Assembly (NCBI GenBank): GCA_040756515.1
Contig: JBFLYW010000004.1
Coordinates: 62,001-126,000 of the forward strand
From: DSXH01 sp020724325
GTDB taxonomy: Bacteria; Bacteroidota; Ignavibacteria; Ignavibacteriales; Melioribacteraceae
Reading direction: 5' to 3'
Length of the DNA stretch: 64,000 nucleotides
Shown here: piece after piece, positions 1-9,088 of the stretch
Layout of the letters: each line of letters opens with the position of its first letter
Numbering within the stretch: the stretch's first letter is position 1
Made by a program: the position numbers and the translations under genes
Notes under the pieces: model-generated
The model's database searches: none
What the model saw: the letters and a program-made list of their open reading frames with translations, nothing else
What the model was told of the DNA's origin: nothing

Positions 1-26
1 AAATCATTAGGCAGAAGGATTTTCTG

Positions 27-965
27 ATGAATGCAATAGAAGTTAAAAACCTTACGAAGAAATTCGGAAAGTTCACAGCTGTAGATCAAATATCATTTAA
101 TGTTAGGCAACGAGAGATATTCGGATTTCTTGGTGCCAACGGAGCGGGAAAATCGACAACTATAAGGATGCTAATCGGAATTTTGGAGCCTACATCTGGC
201 GATGCTTTCGTGGGCGGTCACAGTATTAAAAATGAACCTGACATGGTAAAAAAGAATATCGGCTATATGTCTCAAAAGTTTTCTCTATATAATGATTTGA
301 CGGTTGAAGAAAATATCAGATTCTTTGCCGGTGTGTATGGATTAAGCGGAAGAAAATATGAAGAAAGAAAAAAATGGGTTTTGAAAGTTGCTAACTTGGA
401 AAATATGGAAAACGTAATTACAGGTTCTCTACCTGGCGGAATAAAGCAGCGTCTTGCTCTAGGTACGGCTGTTATTCACGAACCGAAAATTGTTTTCTTA
501 GATGAACCAACAAGCGGCGTTGATCCAATTTCAAGGAGAAGTTTTTGGGATTTGATTAATGATTTATCTACTTCCGGAACTACAATTTTAGTTACTACCC
601 ACTACCTTGACGAAGCTGAATTCTGTAACGATATAATTTTAATTAATGCCGGTAAATTGATTGCACAAGGAAATGCAAAAAAATTAAAAACGAACTACAT
701 CAAAAATCCAATTCTGGAAATAGAAAGCGAACGCGTGGTAGATAGTCTCGAAATCCTTGAAAAACAAGATTGGGTTAGTGAAACATCAATCTTTGGTAAT
801 TACATTCACGTTATACTTAAAGAGAAGAATTTCGCTGAAAATCAAATTATAGATTTATTAGAAAAGGATTATGGAATAAAAACAAAAAGAGTTGAAAAAA
901 TAATTCCGACTCTTGAAGATGTATTTATTCATCTCATAGAAAAGGACAGCAAAAAAAATGTTTAA
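27..965 (+). CDS. ABC transporter ATP-binding protein (ABC-2 exporter type)
   Basis: This is the nucleotide-binding subunit of an ABC exporter and would hydrolyse ATP at the inner face of the cytoplasmic membrane. Walker A GANGAGKST lies at residues 36-44, a Q-loop near 83, a variant signature LPGGIKQR at about 135-142 (usual LSGG, with Ser replaced by Pro), Walker B IVFLDEP at about 155-161 and a switch His in VTTHYLDEA. The 312-residue length, with a C-terminal extension after the ATPase core, suits the DrrA/CcmA/YbhF class. Its end overlaps the next gene by 8 bases, so the two are translationally coupled. A purine-rich AGAAGGA lies ahead of the ATG. A membrane-fusion partner, if there is one, would lie upstream of the window. 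The substrate cannot be read from sequence. Confidence 0.93.
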   Translation: MNAIEVKNLTKKFGKFTAVDQISFNVRQREIFGFLGANGAGKSTTIRMLIGILEPTSGDAFVGGHSIKNEPDMVKKNIGYMSQKFSLYNDLTVEENIRFFAGVYGLSGRKYEERKKWVLKVANLENMENVITGSLPGGIKQRLALGTAVIHEPKIVFLDEPTSGVDPISRRSFWDLINDLSTSGTTILVTTHYLDEAEFCNDIILINAGKLIAQGNAKKLKTNYIKNPILEIESERVVDSLEILEKQDWVSETSIFGNYIHVILKEKNFAENQIIDLLEKDYGIKTKRVEKIIPTLEDVFIHLIEKDSKKNV

Positions 966-2088
966 TAGAATTTACGCCATAGCAAAAAAAGAATCGCGGC
1001 AATTACGGCGAGATACAAGAATGCTCTTTATTGTATTTTTCTTTCCTGTAGTTTTGCTTGCAATCTTTGGATACGCTATTAATTTCGATGTTAAGCATAT
1101 TCAAATAGCGGTTTATGATCTGGATAGATCCGACTATTCAAGGGATTTCATAAACGGATTAATCAGCTCCGAATATTTCGATTTGGTTGTTAATATCAAA
1201 AACGATAATGAAATAAAAGAATTATTAGATAAAAAGATTGTTCAAGCTGTAGTAGTAATTCCGGAAGATTTATCAAAGAGATTGCTTACCAAACAAGAAG
1301 CCAAAATTCAATTTTTGGTAGACGGTGTTGACGGGAACTCTGCAAATGTAATTCAAAATTATGTGAACGCTGCAACCTACAGTTATTCTCTTGAATTGAC
1401 AAAGGAGTATTTGGCTGTTACCGGTAAAAAAATGTACGTACCCATCGATCTTCAGCCAAGATTCTGGTTTAATCCCGATTTACAATCCACGCGCTTTTTA
1501 ATTCCTGGTTTAATGGGAATGATTTTGATAATTACTGCCGTAATATCAATTTCACTTTCTATTGTTCGGGAAAAAGAGAGGGGGACAATTGAGCAGATCA
1601 ATGTTTCACCTTTATCTTCTATTGAATTCATAATCGGGAAAACAATTCCTTATATAGTTATTTCATTGATAAATGCCACAATAGTTCTTTTAGCCGGTTA
1701 TATCCTTTTCGGAATAGCAATAAAAGGAAATATTCTATTATTACTGCTTGGCACATTTGCATTTCTATTTGCGGCCCTAAGTTTAGGAATATTCATTTCT
1801 ACAATTGCAGATTCACAGCAAGTTGCATTTCAAGCCGCAAATGTTACTTCATTATTACCGTCGTTAATTTTGTCTGGATTTATTTTTCCTATTGAAAGCA
1901 TGCCCGCTGCAATTCAAATACTTACGAATATAACACCCGCAAAATTTTATATAGTGATTCTTAGAGCTATTCTTCTTCGCGGAGCTGGTCTTGGTGCATT
2001 CTGGGATCAATTGATTTATCTCGGAATCTTCGGAACTGTCTTTATTGTTCTTGCAACATTAGCTGATAAAAAATCAAAAAATAAGTGA
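958..2088 (+). CDS. ABC-2 type permease, first subunit (YbhS-like)
   Basis: Membrane subunit of the exporter encoded with the preceding ATPase. It has the ABC-2 layout: one N-terminal transmembrane helix (about residues 23-43), a long extracytoplasmic domain (about 45-175), then five helices. A conserved VREKERGT loop follows helix 2, and a GFIFPIESMP motif sits before the last pair of helices. At 376 residues it has the usual length. It overlaps its neighbours on both sides (8 bases upstream, 4 downstream). It is clearly homologous to the next gene, as expected for a heterodimeric YbhF/YbhS/YbhR-type exporter of drugs or other hydrophobic compounds. Confidence 0.9.
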   Translation: MFNRIYAIAKKESRQLRRDTRMLFIVFFFPVVLLAIFGYAINFDVKHIQIAVYDLDRSDYSRDFINGLISSEYFDLVVNIKNDNEIKELLDKKIVQAVVVIPEDLSKRLLTKQEAKIQFLVDGVDGNSANVIQNYVNAATYSYSLELTKEYLAVTGKKMYVPIDLQPRFWFNPDLQSTRFLIPGLMGMILIITAVISISLSIVREKERGTIEQINVSPLSSIEFIIGKTIPYIVISLINATIVLLAGYILFGIAIKGNILLLLLGTFAFLFAALSLGIFISTIADSQQVAFQAANVTSLLPSLILSGFIFPIESMPAAIQILTNITPAKFYIVILRAILLRGAGLGAFWDQLIYLGIFGTVFIVLATLADKKSKNK

Positions 2089-3224
2089 GAATTATGAAAA
2101 CGATTTTTCAATTTATTATAAAAGAACTACTTCAGGTAAAGCGCGATAAGAAGATGCTAGTTATAATTTTTATGGCACCTATCCTTCAGCTCATCTTTTT
2201 AGGATATGCAGCAAATATGGATGTTAATATTGTTCACACTACGATTTATGATCTTGATAAAACCGCTACCAGCCGCGAATTTATTCAGCGATTCGAACAA
2301 TCCGGATATTTCATGATTGATTATTATGTTGAAAGTTACGACGAAGTTACAGAGCTGCTCGATAACGGTAAAACACTTGTAGCGATTGTTATTCCTAAAG
2401 ACTTCGAAAAGAAAATCAGCAGACGCGAAACTGCACCACTTCAAACATTATTCGAAGGTTCCGACGGGAATAAGGCTTCAATTGCATTGGGATATATTCA
2501 GGGAATCGCAACAAAGTATTCTCAGTATGTTGTTTCGGAGGCAAAAGATAAATATGGAATAAAAATTTCTTTAAATGGTTCTATTTCTCCAGAGGTTCGT
2601 GTGTGGTACAATCCCGAAATGAAAACAAGAAATTATATGGTACCGGGAATACTTGGATTGATATTAATGATTTCAACTATTTCATTAATGTCGATGGCAA
2701 TTGTACGCGAAAGAGAAATTGGAACTTTGGAACAATTAATTGTAACACCCCTAAAACCCTCACAGCTCCTAATCGGAAAACTAATTCCCTTCACATTGAT
2801 TGGTTTTGTTGTGCTATTAATTGTTATGGTAATTATGACCCAATGGTTTGGAATAGTTGTACGCGGTAGTAAGATTTATCTCTTGTTTACCGCACTTCTG
2901 TTTGTTTTGTCTAATCTAGGAATCGGACTATTTATTTCAACAGTTTCAAAGACACAGCAACAAGCGATGATGGCATCAGTATTCGCCCTCATGATGCCTA
3001 TGATTTACCTTTCGGGATTTGCATTCCCTATTGAAAACATGCCCCCCGTTGTTCAATATATTACCTACTTAATTCCGTTAAGGTATTTTATTACTATTCT
3101 ACGCGGAATAGTTTTGAAGGGAATTGGCTTTTCGTCCTTATGGTTTGAAACGCTTATACTTTTTTTGATGGGTGTAACAATTCTGATTTTCAGTGCATTA
3201 AGATTCAGCAAAAAAATCGATTGA
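2085..3224 (+). CDS. ABC-2 type permease, second subunit (YbhR-like)
   Basis: Second membrane subunit, with the same plan as its neighbour: N-terminal helix, large periplasmic domain, then five helices with VREREIGT and GFAFPIENMP motifs. The GTG at 2085 overlaps the preceding stop codon; an ATG at 2094, three codons later, is an alternative start. Its C-terminal third strongly resembles the broken permease at 17346-17747 (shared GIGLFIST-SKTQQQAM and APIENMP-type motifs), so the genome once carried a second related exporter near the end of this gene block. Confidence 0.9.
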   Translation: MRIMKTIFQFIIKELLQVKRDKKMLVIIFMAPILQLIFLGYAANMDVNIVHTTIYDLDKTATSREFIQRFEQSGYFMIDYYVESYDEVTELLDNGKTLVAIVIPKDFEKKISRRETAPLQTLFEGSDGNKASIALGYIQGIATKYSQYVVSEAKDKYGIKISLNGSISPEVRVWYNPEMKTRNYMVPGILGLILMISTISLMSMAIVREREIGTLEQLIVTPLKPSQLLIGKLIPFTLIGFVVLLIVMVIMTQWFGIVVRGSKIYLLFTALLFVLSNLGIGLFISTVSKTQQQAMMASVFALMMPMIYLSGFAFPIENMPPVVQYITYLIPLRYFITILRGIVLKGIGFSSLWFETLILFLMGVTILIFSALRFSKKID

Positions 3225-3283
3225 TAAATTTCAATCAAACAAAAATGATTAACAGAAAAATAATAATTAATAGGATTAATGAA

Positions 3284-4690
3284 ATGAAATTTTTTATTAC
3301 ATCAAGTCTCTTTTTCTTTATGGTGAATCTGAATTCAATTTCTACAGCGCAATTACTTGCCGAAACTGAATTACCATCCGGACTTTCAAAAAGTGAAACT
3401 GTTTTTGAAAAAGATTCGATAGCATCAAAAATTGAAAACGAAAAAAATTATCTATTACCAGCCGCCGAAGTTGTTGGTCTTAATCTAGGTGTCTGGGCTT
3501 TTAATAGGTATTTAACAAGCGAAGGATGGTCGGAAATTAGCTGGGAAACCATAAAAAATAATTTCAAAAATGGATTTGAATGGGATGTCGATGGTTACTT
3601 GATGAATCAATTCTTGCATCCGTACCATGGCTCAAATTATTTTAACGCGGCACGCTCTAACGGATCAAGTTTCTGGGAATCTGCTCCTTATGCTTTTGGA
3701 GGGAGTTTGATGTGGGAATATTTTATGGAAAATGAACCACCCTCTTATAATGATATAGTGAATACACCTGTAACCGGAATAATTTTGGGCGAAATTTCTT
3801 TCAGGGTTTCTGATTTAATTATTGATGAAAGTGCAACCGGTTTTGAAAGATTTCTTCGGGAATTATCATCTACGGTTATCTCTCCTATGAAAGGATTCAA
3901 CCGATTAATTAGAGGTGATATGTGGAAGAATGGTATAAAAAAAGAAAAGCAAAGTTTCAAAGCAGTTGTTTCTGTTGGCGCGCATAATGTTTTTTTCAGT
4001 AGAAAGATAAACAACAGCAGAACGTATGCTTCCTTCAGAACAGATTTAAATTACGGTAATCAATTCGATGTTAAAAATCATAAAGAACCTTTCGATTATT
4101 TCTCTCTTCATGCAGAAATAAATTTCACACCAGATGATAACATTGTAGGAATTCTTGCCAGCGGCGTAATATGGGATGATAATATTAAACTCTTCAACAC
4201 TTCAAAAAATATAATCGGGATTTACAAAGAAGTAGATATTCTCATTAATACCGTTTATAAACTTTCAGCAACAAGTGTATCGGGACAAATAATCAATACA
4301 ATACCAATCACTCCCGCAATTTCTATGCAAAATTATTTGGGATTATCTGCCATTCTAATGGGCGCGACAAATTCCCTATACTCTGTTGAATACGGAAAAG
4401 ATTATAACATTGGTCCCGGTGCAAGCGGAAAAGTGGGATTTAAATTTTCTTTCAAAGAGTTTGGTGATTTTTATGCCAACTACAAAAGATATTGGATTCA
4501 TACCCTTAGCGGCGCAGAGAGCGAAGAATTTGTAGGATTGCTTAATGTGGGTTTTACTTACAATTTATTTTCGAAAACATCGTTGGGTCTGGATTTTTTA
4601 CTTTATGAAAGATACGGGGACTATGAAAATTTTCCTGATACCCAAGATGCTAATTCTGCAATTAGGTTTTATATAAAACAATCTATATGA
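3284..4690 (+). CDS. DUF3943-like outer-envelope protein
   Basis: Exported protein of about 468 residues. I place the start at ATG 3284 because a clean signal peptide begins there (MKFFITSSLFFF, ending STAQ). An in-frame TTG at 3221, overlapping the permease stop, would add an unlikely hydrophilic leader. The middle carries the DUF3943 signature features: HPYHGSNYFNAARSNG, then ESAPYAFGGSLMWEYF, then a segment ending in SDLIIDE. The second half is rich in alternating beta-strand patterns, suggesting a membrane-associated barrel. DUF3943 proteins have no established function. Its position directly after an exporter may mean it contributes an envelope component. Confidence 0.7.
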   Translation: MKFFITSSLFFFMVNLNSISTAQLLAETELPSGLSKSETVFEKDSIASKIENEKNYLLPAAEVVGLNLGVWAFNRYLTSEGWSEISWETIKNNFKNGFEWDVDGYLMNQFLHPYHGSNYFNAARSNGSSFWESAPYAFGGSLMWEYFMENEPPSYNDIVNTPVTGIILGEISFRVSDLIIDESATGFERFLRELSSTVISPMKGFNRLIRGDMWKNGIKKEKQSFKAVVSVGAHNVFFSRKINNSRTYASFRTDLNYGNQFDVKNHKEPFDYFSLHAEINFTPDDNIVGILASGVIWDDNIKLFNTSKNIIGIYKEVDILINTVYKLSATSVSGQIINTIPITPAISMQNYLGLSAILMGATNSLYSVEYGKDYNIGPGASGKVGFKFSFKEFGDFYANYKRYWIHTLSGAESEEFVGLLNVGFTYNLFSKTSLGLDFLLYERYGDYENFPDTQDANSAIRFYIKQSI

Positions 4691-4712
4691 GATTAAAGCA
4701 TCAGGAAAGAAT

Positions 4713-5108
4713 ATGAAAAAAATAGCAGATAGAATTGCCGCAACAGTTGCAATAGTATTCAGTGGACTTTCACTTGCGGAAGGTTCACAAGTACTTTTGA
4801 GATTATCGATTCCGGATTACATCGTTTTTACTCCGTTATTGATTTATAATGTTATAATGGGTGTAGTCGGAATCTATGTCGGAGTTCAGATATTCCGGCG
4901 GCAGAAAAATTCATTGAAATATTCAACAATTGTCGCTCTCTTTCATATCAGCACATTAGTTACAGTTAGTTTGCTCTATTTCATTAGTTCCGCTGTTTCA
5001 ACGCATAGCGTTAATGCAATGATATTGCGATCGTCTCTATGGTTGATAGTCACTATTTCAGTGTTGTTGTCTAAAAGAAATTTTACTGAACTGAAGGAAA
5101 AGCTATGA
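4713..5108 (+). CDS. Small four-helix membrane protein, unknown function
   Basis: A 131-residue protein with four predicted transmembrane segments (about residues 8-24, 36-60, 70-92, 100-118) and short charged loops. I do not recognise the family. An AGGAAAG Shine-Dalgarno-like sequence precedes the ATG. The stop overlaps the next start (ATGA), so the pair is co-translated. Its place between two envelope genes suggests an inner-membrane role. Confidence 0.65.
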   Translation: MKKIADRIAATVAIVFSGLSLAEGSQVLLRLSIPDYIVFTPLLIYNVIMGVVGIYVGVQIFRRQKNSLKYSTIVALFHISTLVTVSLLYFISSAVSTHSVNAMILRSSLWLIVTISVLLSKRNFTELKEKL

Positions 5109-5518
5109 ATACAAAAATATTTTTTTTCTCAATTTTTTTAACAACTTCCGCTCTTTTGACTGCACAAGAAAAAATTTCATTAACGGAAGTTGAAAAAGTT
5201 AAAGAGTATTTGTCGTTGAATGAAAGTCAGTACAATGCGATAATAAATATTGTTAAAGAAATTGAATTGATATTGGAGGATGACAAAAAAATAATTAATG
5301 GATTAAAGGAAAGAGTAAAGAATGATGATGAACCCGGCTTCTTTGAAAAGATAAAAGTAAAAAGAGGAAGAGACGAAAAAATATCGAGAATAAAGGGCTT
5401 AATAAAGAAAGCTGAAAATCAATTGAGTAGGGATCAAAAAGAAAAATTTAAAAATGTAATTAAGCCAGAATTACAAGAACTCCGCAAAGAAGAAATCTTT
5501 GGTTCGGAGAAATTATGA
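5105..5518 (+). CDS. Small secreted helical protein (Spy/CpxP-like in shape)
   Basis: A 137-residue protein with a signal peptide ending in LLTAQ. The mature part is almost wholly charged helix: a short NESQYNAI segment followed by Lys/Glu-rich heptad-like stretches. This resembles the small periplasmic LTxxQ/Spy-like chaperones often encoded near envelope genes in Bacteroidota, but the two LTxxQ motifs are not clear (LSLNESQYNAI and LSRDQKEKF are the nearest). The start overlaps the preceding gene. Function is unassigned. Confidence 0.6.
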   Translation: MNTKIFFFSIFLTTSALLTAQEKISLTEVEKVKEYLSLNESQYNAIINIVKEIELILEDDKKIINGLKERVKNDDEPGFFEKIKVKRGRDEKISRIKGLIKKAENQLSRDQKEKFKNVIKPELQELRKEEIFGSEKL

Positions 5519-5534
5519 TTTTTTATGTAGCTGA

Positions 5535-6638
5535 ATGATGAAAAAAAATATATTTAAATATTTCATATTGATTGCCGGGTTGATAACTATTACAGAAAAA
5601 TCATGCGGTCAATCCATCGAAGAAAGTATTAAAGTAAGTAAAGTCGGATTTTACCCTGTCCCGGTTTTGTTTTATCTTCCTTCAACAGGATATGCCTTCG
5701 GTGCAGCGTTTCTATATTACAATAATCCTGATCCCGATAATTCCGATAGATTTCCCGACATCATTGGCGGATACGGCACATATTCAACTAAAAAACAGAT
5801 TCAAGGGAGTATAAGAGTTAACCGGTTTTTCGGCAAAAATGATTCCCGGTTTGATCTTGAAGCATCATACTATCATACACCCGATCTATTTTGGGGAATT
5901 GGTACTGATCCTTCAACGAAAGTGAGTGAAAATGTTACTTACAACCAGTACAGAATCAAGCTAGATTTTCTTGCCTCGGTTATAAAAGATATATATATCG
6001 GCCCATACTTCTGGTTCGAAAAATTCACTCTTGCAGATTATGACCCGGATGGAGTAATTATTAAAGGAAATCTGCTCGGCTCTTTAGGTGTTTCCACATC
6101 AGGATTAGGTTTAGAATTTATCCTTGATCATCGTGATAGTCTATTCTTTCCCACCAAAGGAATCTTTGCCGATATGAAAGGTCTCTATTTCAACAAATTG
6201 ATTGGAAGTGATGTAAATTTTTTCCGCTTTGATCTTGACATACGTTACTATATCAGTATTGCAAAAGGGCAAGTACTTGCTCTCAATACTTTATTTAATA
6301 GCACAGCCGGCGATGTACCGATTCAAATGCTGCCGAAACTCGGAAGCCATCAAATGATGCGCGGCTACCCGATGGGAAAATACCTGGATAAAAATTTGTG
6401 GGCTGTTCAGGCAGAATATAGGAGCCCTTTATTTTGGAGAATCGGTGTATCAGTATTTGCCGGGGTTGGTCAGGTCTTTCCAAAATTTTCCGAATTCAGT
6501 TTAAGTGATTTAAAAATTGCCGGCGGAGCTGGATTAAGATATATGTTAGATAAAGAACAGCATCTCAATGTCCGGCTCGATATCGCTCAATCGCGTGAGG
6601 GGACATATGTTTATTTTACTATTCAGGAAGCTTTTTAA
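5535..6638 (+). CDS. BamA/TamA-type outer-membrane barrel (surface antigen D15 domain)
   Basis: A 367-residue protein with a signal peptide ending in CGQ. The rest is an Omp85-family 16-strand-type barrel without obvious POTRA domains. The segment LGLEFILDHRDS..FPTKG (about residue 195) matches the D15 repeat that opens the barrel. HQMMRGYPMGKYLDKN matches the conserved (R)G(F/Y) loop that enters the lumen, and the chain ends in an aromatic residue (EAF), as needed for Bam recognition. Short POTRA-less members are common in Bacteroidota and their roles are mostly unknown. A second such barrel ends this gene block at 15024-16352. Confidence 0.82.
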   Translation: MMKKNIFKYFILIAGLITITEKSCGQSIEESIKVSKVGFYPVPVLFYLPSTGYAFGAAFLYYNNPDPDNSDRFPDIIGGYGTYSTKKQIQGSIRVNRFFGKNDSRFDLEASYYHTPDLFWGIGTDPSTKVSENVTYNQYRIKLDFLASVIKDIYIGPYFWFEKFTLADYDPDGVIIKGNLLGSLGVSTSGLGLEFILDHRDSLFFPTKGIFADMKGLYFNKLIGSDVNFFRFDLDIRYYISIAKGQVLALNTLFNSTAGDVPIQMLPKLGSHQMMRGYPMGKYLDKNLWAVQAEYRSPLFWRIGVSVFAGVGQVFPKFSEFSLSDLKIAGGAGLRYMLDKEQHLNVRLDIAQSREGTYVYFTIQEAF

Positions 6639-6681
6639 GATAATTCACAAAAAATATTTAGAGAGAAAAATATCAATAGTA

Positions 6682-7410
6682 ATGATGCAAAAAAGTAAAA
6701 CTAAGAAAACAAAATTTGAGGTCGGTATTATTGCCGCCGGCGAAGGTTCAAGATTAAAAGCCGAGGGAATTCAAACCTCAAAACCGATGATTCCGATTCA
6801 CGGTAAACCATTAATTAAGTGGATTATCGATACGGCAATCAATAGTGGAGCTGATAAAATAAACTGTATCGTCAACGAACAATTGAAAGATCTTGAATCA
6901 TACCTTAAATCATACAATGGTTCGAATAAAATAAATTTAGTAGTAAAAACAACTGCAAGTTCTTTCCACAGTCTGAAGGAATTGTCACAATATATAGCTC
7001 CCCCATTTTTAATTGCCACCGCCGATTCAATCTTCAGAGAAGATGAATTTAAATCTTTCGTAGAATATGGGATGAACAATTCTGATGCGGATGTGATAGT
7101 TGCTGCAACTGATTTTATAGACGACGAAAAACCGTTATACATAAATCTTGATAAAAAAAAGAGAGTAATCGATTTCGATGACTCAGACCAAAATTATGTA
7201 TTCGTTACAGGCGGATTGTATCTCTTCAAAAAAGAAATCAAAAAAGAAATTGAAGAAGCATTGGATGAGAATACAAATCGACTGCGAAATTTTTTACGCT
7301 TTCTGATTAGGAGGAAATTTAGGTTTCAAATTTTCCCATTCTCAAGAATTATTGATGTTGATCATCGAAGTGACATCATAAAAGCAGAAGAAATTTTAAA
7401 AAATAATTAA
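6682..7410 (+). CDS. NTP-dependent nucleotidyltransferase, possibly CTP:inositol-1-phosphate cytidylyltransferase
   Basis: A GT-A-fold nucleotidyltransferase. The motif IIAAGEGSRL..EG then SKPMIPIHGKPLI near the N terminus is the nucleotide-binding signature with its catalytic Lys; a TADSIF segment gives the metal-binding Asp. I start at ATG 6682 (or 6685): a longer frame reaches back inside the preceding barrel gene and gives an unlikely leader. The product is about 242 residues. In an operon with inositol-phosphate synthase and a CDP-alcohol phosphotransferase, activation of inositol phosphate to CDP-inositol is the most economical role. A sugar-1-phosphate or choline-phosphate substrate cannot be excluded. 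Confidence 0.75.
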   Translation: MMQKSKTKKTKFEVGIIAAGEGSRLKAEGIQTSKPMIPIHGKPLIKWIIDTAINSGADKINCIVNEQLKDLESYLKSYNGSNKINLVVKTTASSFHSLKELSQYIAPPFLIATADSIFREDEFKSFVEYGMNNSDADVIVAATDFIDDEKPLYINLDKKKRVIDFDDSDQNYVFVTGGLYLFKKEIKKEIEEALDENTNRLRNFLRFLIRRKFRFQIFPFSRIIDVDHRSDIIKAEEILKNN

Positions 7411-7411
7411 T

Positions 7412-7532
7412 AGAGACTTCTGAACAATTGAATTTTGTCATATTGAGCAAAGCGAAATATCTCGATTTTAAGCTAAACTGAGATTCTTCACTTCGTTCAG
7501 AATGGCTAGTAAAGAATAATTCAGAAGTCTCT
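7412..7532. repeat. MITE-like palindromic element with 13-bp terminal inverted repeats
   Basis: The arms agagacttctgaa (7412-7424) and ttcagaagtctct (7520-7532) are perfect inverted repeats enclosing about 95 bases. The interior includes GATTCTTCACTTCGTTCAGAATG, a motif that recurs in the spacer near 60990-61028. The element splits the nucleotidyltransferase gene from mlaE. It codes for nothing. Confidence 0.7.
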
Positions 7533-7553
7533 AATAAGAGATAGCTAAACCGA

Positions 7554-8309
7554 ATGACGGCATTCAGAAATTTGATATATGACTTTGAAGAGTTTGGATT
7601 AATCATTCGCGATCTCTTATCTGGAATTAAAACTATAAGAGATAGTTGGGATGAAACATTAACCGAAATGTATCTGATCGGCTCGAAAGCATTGCCTCTG
7701 GTTTTATTGGGAGGATTATTTTCCGGAGTAATCTTAGCAATAGAAACCGGTCATCAATTAAAAATTTTTGGTGCTACATCGCTGATTAGCAGAACCGTGT
7801 CACTCGGTATGGTTAGAGAATTAGGCCCGGTAGTAACCGGACTTTTATTGGCGGCGAGAACCGGCGCAAAAAATTCATCAGAGATCGGTGCGATGAAGCT
7901 GAGCGATCAGATTGATGCATTGACTGCCTTTGGATTCAATCCGGTTCATAAATTGGTTTTACCAAGAACAGTTGCCGCTTTAATAATGTTCTTACCGCTG
8001 ACTTTGATAGCCGACATTACCGGAATTTTTGGGGGAATGTTAATTGCTTATCAAACTTTTCAAATCGAGTTAGCGTGGTTTTGGGACACCGCAGTCAATG
8101 CATTAAAAATGAAAGATTTATTTGTTGGTTTTGCAAAACCTTTCTTCTTTGGTTTTTTCATTTCTACAATAAGCTGCTACTTCGGACTTAGAACCAAGGG
8201 CGGTACTACCGGTCTCGGTAAAAACACAATTAACGCTGTAGTTTATTCTTCAATTGTAATATTAATCCTCGATTTCATATTTACAAAAATTGTCTGGGAA
8301 GTATTATAA
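7554..8309 (+). CDS. mlaE: MlaE-type lipid ABC transporter permease
   Basis: Integral-membrane permease of an MCE-type phospholipid transporter (PF02405). The 251-residue chain shows the family's 5-6 hydrophobic segments and the conserved block GLVREL..P-type (here GMVRELGPVVTGLLLAARTGA), followed by EIGAMKLSDQIDAL, which couples to the ATPase. It is followed after 2 bases by the ATPase and then by the MCE protein, the standard MlaE-F-D order. Unlike housekeeping Mla systems there is no mlaB or mlaC here; the neighbours are lipid head-group genes instead. Confidence 0.9.
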   Translation: MTAFRNLIYDFEEFGLIIRDLLSGIKTIRDSWDETLTEMYLIGSKALPLVLLGGLFSGVILAIETGHQLKIFGATSLISRTVSLGMVRELGPVVTGLLLAARTGAKNSSEIGAMKLSDQIDALTAFGFNPVHKLVLPRTVAALIMFLPLTLIADITGIFGGMLIAYQTFQIELAWFWDTAVNALKMKDLFVGFAKPFFFGFFISTISCYFGLRTKGGTTGLGKNTINAVVYSSIVILILDFIFTKIVWEVL

Positions 8310-8311
8310 CA

Positions 8312-9088
8312 ATGGTAGAACTGAAAAATATATCTCTTTCATTTGGTGAAAAACTCATTTTAGAAAATGTCTCTTTCACGATAGAAAATAATTTAACTAC
8401 TGTAATTGTAGGACCGAGCGGAGCCGGCAAAAGTTCTATTCTAAAAATCATTGCAGGATTATGGAGACCGGATTCCGGTGAAATATTTTTTAACGGCAAA
8501 GATATTTTTAAAATGTGTGAAAGCGAATATCAAACTATGCGGAAGAAAATAGGGATAGTTTTTCAAAGTAATGCTTTGTTCGATTCATTATCTGTAACTG
8601 AAAATATTCTATACTTTCTACCAGAGCGAAAAAGTTTAACTGATCATGAATTGAAAGAAATATCGGAACGGCTGCTGAACTTTGTAAATATGGATGGGAC
8701 AGGAGACCTATATCCGGAAGAATTAAGCGGGGGAATGAAGAAACGGATTGCAATTGCACGCGCTCTAGCTTTCAACCCCAAGCTCATTCTATTTGATGAA
8801 CCGACTACCGGACTTGATCCGCTCAACTCAGCATCAATTATAGAACTGATTGAAAAGCTTAAAGAAAGCGGGACAACTTCGGTTGTTGTTTCCCACATAC
8901 TGAACGACGTTGTGGAATTAGGAGAACAAATAATTGTTATAAACGACGGTTCGATTGTTGAATCTGGTCGTATCGAAAAATTAATTACATCAGAAGATCC
9001 GTTCGTTAATAAATTTTTTTATCGATTAATTAAACACGACCGTATAATGAAATCAAGTTATAATATGTACGAGCTGGTAAATGTATAA
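8312..9088 (+). CDS. mlaF: MlaF-type lipid ABC transporter ATPase
   Basis: ATPase of the MCE transporter, 258 residues. Walker A is GPSGAGKSS, the Q-loop is IGIVFQSNALFDSLSV (typical of MlaF, where ALFDS is diagnostic), the signature is LSGGMKKR, and Walker B is LILFDEPTTGLDP with the switch His in VVSH. The Met-Lys-Lys in the signature is characteristic of MlaF/Mkl proteins. The stop overlaps the next start by 8 bases. Confidence 0.92.
   Translation: MVELKNISLSFGEKLILENVSFTIENNLTTVIVGPSGAGKSSILKIIAGLWRPDSGEIFFNGKDIFKMCESEYQTMRKKIGIVFQSNALFDSLSVTENILYFLPERKSLTDHELKEISERLLNFVNMDGTGDLYPEELSGGMKKRIAIARALAFNPKLILFDEPTTGLDPLNSASIIELIEKLKESGTTSVVVSHILNDVVELGEQIIVINDGSIVESGRIEKLITSEDPFVNKFFYRLIKHDRIMKSSYNMYELVNV

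Noticed and set aside
3221..3283. TTG start for the DUF3943-like protein
   Set aside because: The extra 21 residues are polar and precede a complete signal peptide that starts at ATG 3284.
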